Shown piece by piece: positions 58,696-64,000 of a stretch of 64,000 nt of DNA. The first letter of the stretch is position 1. Every line of letters begins with the position of its first letter. The position numbers and the translations under genes were made by a program. The notes under the pieces were generated by a model. The model ran no database searches and had not been told where the DNA came from. It worked only from the letters and a program-made list of their open reading frames with translations. The stretch covers positions 1 to 64,000 of the forward strand of contig CANPXF010000003.1 of assembly GCA_947585745.1 (NCBI GenBank), given 5' to 3'. This DNA is from an uncultured Clostridia bacterium (GTDB lineage Bacteria > Bacillota > Clostridia > Oscillospirales > Acutalibacteraceae).

Positions 58696-60892
58696 ATATG
58701 ACAAAATAGCCCATTATCAGGATTTTAATGAGCTTCTTACTATTCTGAAAAAGAGTAGTAACAATTATGATATACGCAAGATTCAAAAGGCGTACGATTT
58801 AGCGGAAAAAGCCCACGGCGACCAGCGCAGAATATCGGGGGTACCGTATATTCTCCACCCGACCTCCGTGGCTTGTATTGTCGCTCAATTCGGTATGGAC
58901 TCCGACAGCATAATTTCCGCGCTTCTTCACGATGTGGTTGAGGATACAGAGTACGACCTTGGGTACATCAGAAAAGAATTTGGAAAGGACGTCTCAAACA
59001 TTGTTGACGGCGTTACAAAAATTTCAAAAATCAAGCTTTATTCCCGCGAGGAACAGCAGGCGGAAAATGTGAGAAAAATGCTGATTGCCATGTCTAACGA
59101 CATCAGAGTTATCATTGTAAAGCTTGCCGACAGACTTCATAATATGCGTACAATCGAGTGTATGCCCGAACAGAAACGACGCGATAAATCGAGAGAAAAT
59201 ATGGAGGTTTTCGCTCCCATAGCTCACCGCTTGGGTATGAAAGCCGTTAAAGACGAGCTTGAGGATTTATCCCTGCGCTATCTTGACCCTGTAGGTTATA
59301 AGGAAATTGAGGACGCCTTGTTGCTTCAGGAAAATGAACGCGACCGTTTTATAGAAAAGAAAAAGAAAGAAATTTTAAGGGCGTCAAAGCTTCCAAACAG
59401 CAAAATTACCGTTTACGGACGCGTAAAAAGCATTAACAGTATCTACAGAAAGACATATCTGCGAGGTAAAACGATAGATGAAATTTATGACGTTTTTGCT
59501 CTTAGAATTATTCTTGACGACATAAAGGACTGCTATAATCTTTTGGGTGTAATTCACGATTTATATACGCCTATTCCGAGAAGATTTAAGGATTATATTT
59601 CAACTCCCAAACCTAATATGTATCAGTCGCTCCATACAACCGTAATAGACCGTGACGGTATTCCGTTTGAGGTTCAGATAAGAACGTGGGAAATGCACCA
59701 AACAGCGGAAAACGGAATCGCCGCTCATTGGAAATATAAACTCGGATTCACCAGAATTGTCAATAATAAAAAGGCGCGGGAACTTGACGCCAACATAAAC
59801 AGAATTAAGGATATTTTAGCGGCGCAGATTGATACCGATGACTCGACCGATATTATAAGAAATATAAGAAACGATTTTGACCAAAATGAGGTATATGTTT
59901 TTTCTCCAAAGGGCGATGTATTTAATCTTCCAAAAGGCTCAACCGTAATTGACCTCGCTTATCTCATACACACGGAAGTCGGAAATCATATGGTAGGAGC
60001 CAAGGTTGACCATCGTATTGTTTCTATTGACTACGAACTGAATACGGGTGAAATCTGCGAAATTTTAACACAAAAGGACAGCCACCCAAGGCGTGATTGG
60101 CTTGAAATCTGCAAAACTTCCTCGGCACGCTCGAAAATCCGCCAGTGGTTCAAGCGTGAAAAGCGTGATGAAAACATAATCGAGGGTAAGATGATGCTTG
60201 AGCGCGAGCTGAAACGCAGTAATATTTCCCTTACCGACGAAGAGCTTGAAAAGCTTTTGCAGTTTATGCTCAGAAAGAATAAGTTTAATACGGTTGAGGA
60301 TTTATACGCTTCGGTAGGCTACGGAGGCATACAGCTTTGGAAGGTTATGCCCCGAATTAAAGAGGAGTATAATACAAAGTTCAAACCTGAGGACAAAGAA
60401 CCCGTTATCGTAAAAACAACCCCTCAAAAACGTAGGCACGCTAACTCGGGAGTTATTGTTGAGGGTATGGAAGACTGCCTTATAAAGTTTTCGCAATGCT
60501 GTAATCCGCTCCCCGGTGATGATATTATAGGTTATATCACAAGGGGTTACGGCGTATCTGTCCATAAACGCTCCTGTTCCAATATTCCAAAGGATTTGTC
60601 CGCTGTTGAGGAGCCGGAAAGGTATGTTAAGGTTTACTGGGAAAATGAAATTAACGAGAATTTCCGTTCAACTCTCGAAATTATCTCCACAGACCGTACG
60701 GGACTTTTGGCGGATGTTACAATAGCTCTTTCGTCAATGAGAATTTTTATCCATAATCTTAATTCCCGCCATATAGAAGACGGCAGGGCAATGGTAACGG
60801 CGACAATTGACGTTGTAAACAGAGAACACCTTGATACAGTAATAAAAAGATTGCAGTCAATCAGGGATATTATTTCAATAAAAAGGTTTTAA
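58688..60892 (+). CDS. rel: Bifunctional (p)ppGpp synthetase/hydrolase Rel
   Basis: 734 residues. HD hydrolase domain (ALLHDVVEDTEYDLGYI, about 78-94), synthetase domain (KPNMYQSLHTTVIDRDGIPFE, about 310-330), TGS (FSPKGDVFNLPKGSTVIDLA, about 403-422), zinc-finger/ridge area with CCNPLPGDDIIGYITRG, and a C-terminal ACT domain (about 660-734). It makes and destroys the stringent-response alarmone. The start is GTG at 58688, 7 nt after the perfect AAGGAGGTG. This ribosome site lies inside the end of recJ. Confidence 0.97.
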   Translation: MSKYDKIAHYQDFNELLTILKKSSNNYDIRKIQKAYDLAEKAHGDQRRISGVPYILHPTSVACIVAQFGMDSDSIISALLHDVVEDTEYDLGYIRKEFGKDVSNIVDGVTKISKIKLYSREEQQAENVRKMLIAMSNDIRVIIVKLADRLHNMRTIECMPEQKRRDKSRENMEVFAPIAHRLGMKAVKDELEDLSLRYLDPVGYKEIEDALLLQENERDRFIEKKKKEILRASKLPNSKITVYGRVKSINSIYRKTYLRGKTIDEIYDVFALRIILDDIKDCYNLLGVIHDLYTPIPRRFKDYISTPKPNMYQSLHTTVIDRDGIPFEVQIRTWEMHQTAENGIAAHWKYKLGFTRIVNNKKARELDANINRIKDILAAQIDTDDSTDIIRNIRNDFDQNEVYVFSPKGDVFNLPKGSTVIDLAYLIHTEVGNHMVGAKVDHRIVSIDYELNTGEICEILTQKDSHPRRDWLEICKTSSARSKIRQWFKREKRDENIIEGKMMLERELKRSNISLTDEELEKLLQFMLRKNKFNTVEDLYASVGYGGIQLWKVMPRIKEEYNTKFKPEDKEPVIVKTTPQKRRHANSGVIVEGMEDCLIKFSQCCNPLPGDDIIGYITRGYGVSVHKRSCSNIPKDLSAVEEPERYVKVYWENEINENFRSTLEIISTDRTGLLADVTIALSSMRIFIHNLNSRHIEDGRAMVTATIDVVNREHLDTVIKRLQSIRDIISIKRF

Positions 60893-60895
60893 TTT

Positions 60896-61348
60896 ATGAG
60901 AGTAGTATTACAGCGCGTGAGCGAATGCAGTGTTGAAATTGATAAAAAGGAAGTTGCGTCAATTTCAGACGGATTTCTGCTTTTGCTCGGTGTGAAAAAC
61001 GGAGATGAGAAAAAAGACGCGGAAAAGCTTGCCAAGAAAATTTCGGGACTCCGTATTTTTACTGATGAAAATGATAAAATGAACCTTTCTCTGTCCGATA
61101 TTGACGGTTCAGTTATAGTTGTTTCAAATTTTACGCTGTACGCGGACTGCTCTCACGGAAGAAGACCGAGCTTTGTTAATGCCGCCCGTTCCGAAGTTTC
61201 AAATCCTTTATATGAGTATTTCTGTTCGGAGCTTAGAAAAAACGGTGTAAAAAATGTGCAGACGGGAGAATTCGGAGCCGATATGAAGGTTAAGCTTTTA
61301 AACGACGGGCCTGTCACCCTTGTTATTGACTCACAGGATTTATCGTAA
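60896..61348 (+). CDS. dtd: D-aminoacyl-tRNA deacylase
   Basis: 150 residues, the exact family length. MRVVLQRVSECSVEI at the start, LLLLGV, LYADCSHGRRPSFVNAA (with the catalytic SQ-like loop replaced by CS-H as in some clostridia) and the C-terminal NDGPVTLVIDS, the Gly-cisPro type motif. It removes D-amino acids, and glycine from tRNAAla. Located 3 nt after rel, an arrangement common in Firmicutes. Confidence 0.95.
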   Translation: MRVVLQRVSECSVEIDKKEVASISDGFLLLLGVKNGDEKKDAEKLAKKISGLRIFTDENDKMNLSLSDIDGSVIVVSNFTLYADCSHGRRPSFVNAARSEVSNPLYEYFCSELRKNGVKNVQTGEFGADMKVKLLNDGPVTLVIDSQDLS

Positions 61349-61417
61349 AATTATATTTATATGTTTTCTGCTCGATTTTTTATACTGTATGCTTTTACGG
61401 AAGGAAAGATTTTTTAA

Positions 61418-62050
61418 ATGATAGAAATTAAGCTTACGCAGGTCACAGTAATTATGACTAATTGTTATCTGCTTACCGATAAAGAAACAGGTGATATGGC
61501 TGTAGTTGACCCGGGAGACAGAAGCGAACGTATTATAAATGAAATTAACAACTCAAAAGGCGCTTTAAAATACGTTATTTTAACTCACGGACACTATGAC
61601 CATATCGGCTACGCAAAACAACTCGCGGAGCTTTACAATGCAAAAATTGTATGCGGTAAGGACACAGACCGTTTTTTAAGCGATAATGTCCTTAACCATA
61701 GTGTATTCCACGACGAAATTAAGGATATCAAGCCGTTTAAGGGGGATATTCTTTTATCTGACGGCGATTGCTTCAAGCTTGGAAACACGGAGATAAAGTA
61801 TATTTACACTCCCGGACATACTAAAGACAGCGGTTGTTATATTTTTGACGATACTATAATTACGGGCGACACCCTTTTTTACGAGTCGTACGGCAGAACA
61901 GATTTGCCGACGGGAAATGGCGACGAAATGATTAACTCTATTTGCCGTCTTAAGAATATTAAGGGCAATTATAAGGTGCTTCCCGGTCACGGAATGATGT
62001 CCGATTTGGACCACGAGAGAAAATATAATCCGCTTATGAGCAGTGTGTAA
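61418..62050 (+). CDS. Metallo-beta-lactamase-fold hydrolase (glyoxalase II-like)
   Basis: 210 residues. The zinc-binding HGHYDHIGY (about 57-65, HxHxDH type), a later PGHTKDSGCYIFDD, TGDTLF and PGHGMMSD give the full metal set of the glyoxalase II / YqgX branch. This group hydrolyses thioesters such as S-lactoylglutathione relatives, but the true substrate in bacteria without glutathione is unknown. It follows dtd by 69 nt and ends just before hemZ, overlapping its possible GTG start. Confidence 0.9.
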   Translation: MIEIKLTQVTVIMTNCYLLTDKETGDMAVVDPGDRSERIINEINNSKGALKYVILTHGHYDHIGYAKQLAELYNAKIVCGKDTDRFLSDNVLNHSVFHDEIKDIKPFKGDILLSDGDCFKLGNTEIKYIYTPGHTKDSGCYIFDDTIITGDTLFYESYGRTDLPTGNGDEMINSICRLKNIKGNYKVLPGHGMMSDLDHERKYNPLMSSV

Positions 62051-62051
62051 T

Positions 62052-63503
62052 ATGAATCTATATATAGTTAACCATAATTTTCACTACGAGCTTGAAAATC
62101 TTGTCCGACTGTTTTATCCGAATGAAAAAATAAATGTTGTAAAAGGAAGCTCAAAACTAATTTCACCCTATATTAAAACCGAAAAATCCAATGTTTTAAG
62201 AGTGGAAGTAAATATCGGTGATTTTAACAAAATTTCGACTTCTCCCGTATTTGATGATGAAGAAAACGAGAGAATGTTGTGTGAATTGGTGTATAAAATA
62301 CTATGCGAAAAAACCGATGTTACCGTACCGTGGGGTATGATAACAGGCGTCAGACCCGTAAAGCTTTACCGCGCGTTAAAGGAAAGTATGGGAGAAGAGA
62401 GCGCTGATAGTTATTTTACGGACAAGCTTTTTGTAAGCGGGCAAAAGCTCTCTCTTGCTAAGCTGACGGAAAAGACAGAAAAGAAAATTATAGATTTGTC
62501 CGATGAAAAGTCCTTCAGCCTTTATATCGCAATTCCGTTTTGTCCGTCAAGATGTAACTATTGTTCTTTTGTTCAGTCCTCTGTTGAGCGAAGTAAACAT
62601 CTTGTAGAGCCGTACGTTGAGCTTTTGTGCAGGGAAATAAAATATACCGCCGATATTGCTTTAAAGCTCGGATTACGGCTTGAAACGGTCTATATGGGAG
62701 GCGGTACTCCGACAACCTTGTCGGCAGAGCAAATGGACAGGGTTCTGAAAACGGTTAATAGCAGTTTTGATATGAGTTTATGCAGGGAGTTTACCGTAGA
62801 GGCAGGCAGACCTGATACGATTACTGAAGAAAAATTAATTTCCTTAAAAGAAAATAATGTGGAAAGAATTTCTATAAATCCTCAAACCTTGAACGATTAT
62901 GTTCTTTCCGTTATAGGAAGAAAACATTCTGCGAAAAATACGATTGACGCATATAATTTAGCTCGAAAAATCGGGTTTAACTGCATTAATATGGATTTAA
63001 TCGCAGGACTTCCCGAAGACAGTCTGGAAAGCTTTAAATCTACGCTTGACAAAATATGCGGGCTAAGCCCCGAATGTATAACGGTACATACTCTTTCAAT
63101 GAAACGCAGTTCATCATTAACTCAAGACGGAACTCAAATTAATAAAGACGACGCAAAGAGAACCGCCGAAATGTTAAGCTATGCCGAGAATAAGCTTAAA
63201 GCGGAGAATTACATTCCTTACTATCTGTACCGTCAGAGCCGAATGGTCGGCAATCTCGAAAATACCGGCTGGTCTAAAAAAGGTTTTGAAAGTCTTTACA
63301 ATATTTATGTTATGGACGAAACCCATACCATTTTAGGATGCGGAGCGGGAGCGGTCACAAAATTAAAAAATCCTTATACAAGGCACCTTGAACGTATATT
63401 TAATTTTAAATATCCATATGAATATATAAGCAGATATGACGAACAGCTTTTTAGGAAGGATAAGATTTATACATTTTATCAAAAATGTATAAAAGACAGT
63501 TAA
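62052..63503 (+). CDS. hemZ: Oxygen-independent coproporphyrinogen dehydrogenase HemZ
   Basis: About 483 residues. Radical SAM cluster CPSRCNYC (about 165-172) with FVQSS following, YMGGGTPTTLSAEQM (about 218-232), VEAGRPDTIT and INMDLIAGLPED. The ~150-residue N-terminal extension, including PWGMITGVRPVKLYRALKE, is characteristic of HemZ rather than HemN. It oxidises coproporphyrinogen III without oxygen; some relatives are heme chaperones. The start is uncertain: ATG 62052 lies just after the preceding stop and lacks a clear ribosome site; GTG 62043 would overlap. Confidence 0.9.
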   Translation: MNLYIVNHNFHYELENLVRLFYPNEKINVVKGSSKLISPYIKTEKSNVLRVEVNIGDFNKISTSPVFDDEENERMLCELVYKILCEKTDVTVPWGMITGVRPVKLYRALKESMGEESADSYFTDKLFVSGQKLSLAKLTEKTEKKIIDLSDEKSFSLYIAIPFCPSRCNYCSFVQSSVERSKHLVEPYVELLCREIKYTADIALKLGLRLETVYMGGGTPTTLSAEQMDRVLKTVNSSFDMSLCREFTVEAGRPDTITEEKLISLKENNVERISINPQTLNDYVLSVIGRKHSAKNTIDAYNLARKIGFNCINMDLIAGLPEDSLESFKSTLDKICGLSPECITVHTLSMKRSSSLTQDGTQINKDDAKRTAEMLSYAENKLKAENYIPYYLYRQSRMVGNLENTGWSKKGFESLYNIYVMDETHTILGCGAGAVTKLKNPYTRHLERIFNFKYPYEYISRYDEQLFRKDKIYTFYQKCIKDS

Positions 63504-63507
63504 AAGA

Positions 63508-63536
63508 TTGATATTTACTTTTTTCAGTGGTATAAT
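63508..63536 (+). promoter_or_regulatory. Promoter of the zinc-ribbon gene
   Basis: -35 TTGATA (63508-63513), 17 bp, -10 TATAAT (63531-63536). The same boxes as the promoter at 29172. Confidence 0.8.
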
Positions 63537-63567
63537 ATATTAAAATTTTTGAGAGGATGTGCTAATT

Positions 63568-64000
63568 ATGGCAATTTTTGATGATGTTGTAATAAACGCA
63601 AAGTCAGCCGCTTCTGTTGTTTCCAAGAAAGCGGGAGAAATTTTTGATTTATCTAAGTTGAGAATATCTTTGGCAAGCCTCAGAGGCGAGCTTAACAAGC
63701 AGTATCAGGCTTTAGGCGACGCTGTTTATAATAACGCGTCAGAGGAGGAAACTGCTTCGATAAAGGCGGAAATTGATAATGTCAAGCAAAATATAGATGA
63801 TATTGAACAAATTCTTGCAAGCGCAAAAAATACCGTTACTTGTTCTGCGTGCGGAGAAAAGCTAAATAAAAACGCAAAATTCTGTTCAAGTTGCGGAACG
63901 GCTGTCCCGAAGTCTAAGGCTGTATGTTCGTCCTGCGGCGCAGAGCTTCAGGAGGACGCTAAGTTTTGCGCTAACTGTGGAAAACCAGTAGAAGAAACTG
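63568..64000 (+). CDS. Double zinc-ribbon protein, 3' end cut by the window
   Basis: The first 144 codons of a gene running off the window. The N-terminal 90 residues are helical with coiled-coil character (MAIFDDVVINAKSAASVVSK, later ASIKAEIDNVKQNIDDIEQI). Two zinc ribbons follow, each CSxCG-x10-CxxCG (CSACGEKLNKNAKFCSSCG near 93-111 and CSSCGAELQEDAKFCANCG near 120-138). The family appears in many Clostridia as 'zinc ribbon domain-containing protein'; its partner is unknown. GAGAGG precedes the ATG. Confidence 0.85.
   Translation, partial: MAIFDDVVINAKSAASVVSKKAGEIFDLSKLRISLASLRGELNKQYQALGDAVYNNASEEETASIKAEIDNVKQNIDDIEQILASAKNTVTCSACGEKLNKNAKFCSSCGTAVPKSKAVCSSCGAELQEDAKFCANCGKPVEET

Overview
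The window reads as chromosome of a Gram-positive, spore-forming, starch-degrading gut clostridium of the Ruminococcus (Oscillospiraceae) type. The case rests on three things seen together. There is a type I dockerin on a pullulanase, two surface proteins that join CBM26-like and CBM74-like starch-binding modules, and sporulation genes (spoVM, sipL, spoIVA, gerAA/gerAB). The closest known theme is the Ruminococcus bromii amylosome. The species is inferred from domain content only; no database search was possible. No rRNA, tRNA, CRISPR array or complete mobile element was seen.

Layout. 0.2-6.8 kb: a LysM protein, then two tandem pullulanases, one anchored by a C-terminal membrane helix and one secreted with a dockerin and starch-binding domain. 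6.8-7.8 kb: small acidic, zinc-ribbon and membrane proteins, including a 57-codon gene. 8.0-14.9 kb: pckA, then on the minus strand acn-icd-rex-acyltransferase. A candidate Rex operator lies over the acn promoter, which suggests redox control of 2-oxoglutarate supply. 14.9-19.9 kb: a YitT/YczE-like membrane protein, typA, a DEDDh exonuclease, and a small accessory patch with a gene remnant, Cys-rich miniproteins and a sigma-region-4 pair. 20.0-24.3 kb: pgeF/yfiH, a secreted beta-helix protein and a pseudouridine synthase whose predicted mRNA is leaderless.

24.4-35 kb is the most distinctive part. A secreted protein with 25 cysteines is followed by a 1116-residue CBM26-CBM26-CBM74 protein, a miniprotein matching SpoVM, a second CBM26-CBM74 protein, and a sipL-spoIVA operon behind a sigma-E-like promoter. 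The Cys-rich protein and both starch-binding proteins end in the same lysine-rich Ig-like module and have no dockerin. This suggests a surface arm separate from the dockerin/cohesin amylosome. SpoVM, SpoIVA and SipL form the spore-coat basement layer and here lie within 6 kb.

35-46 kb: oadG-oadB behind a promoter carrying two 16-bp inverted operator-like arms, a Wzz/BY-kinase pair, an aspartate-type aminotransferase, secD-secF, DUF4363/DUF421, and gerAA-gerAB without gerAC. 46-64 kb: a long plus-strand housekeeping run, hprK-murB-rapZ-whiA-xseB-ispA-dxs-tlyA-nadK-argR-recN-recJ-rel-dtd-MBL hydrolase-hemZ. It ends in a zinc-ribbon protein cut by the window edge. Housekeeping promoters are clear: most have TTGA-type -35 boxes, exactly 17 bp of spacing and TATAAT-like -10 boxes.
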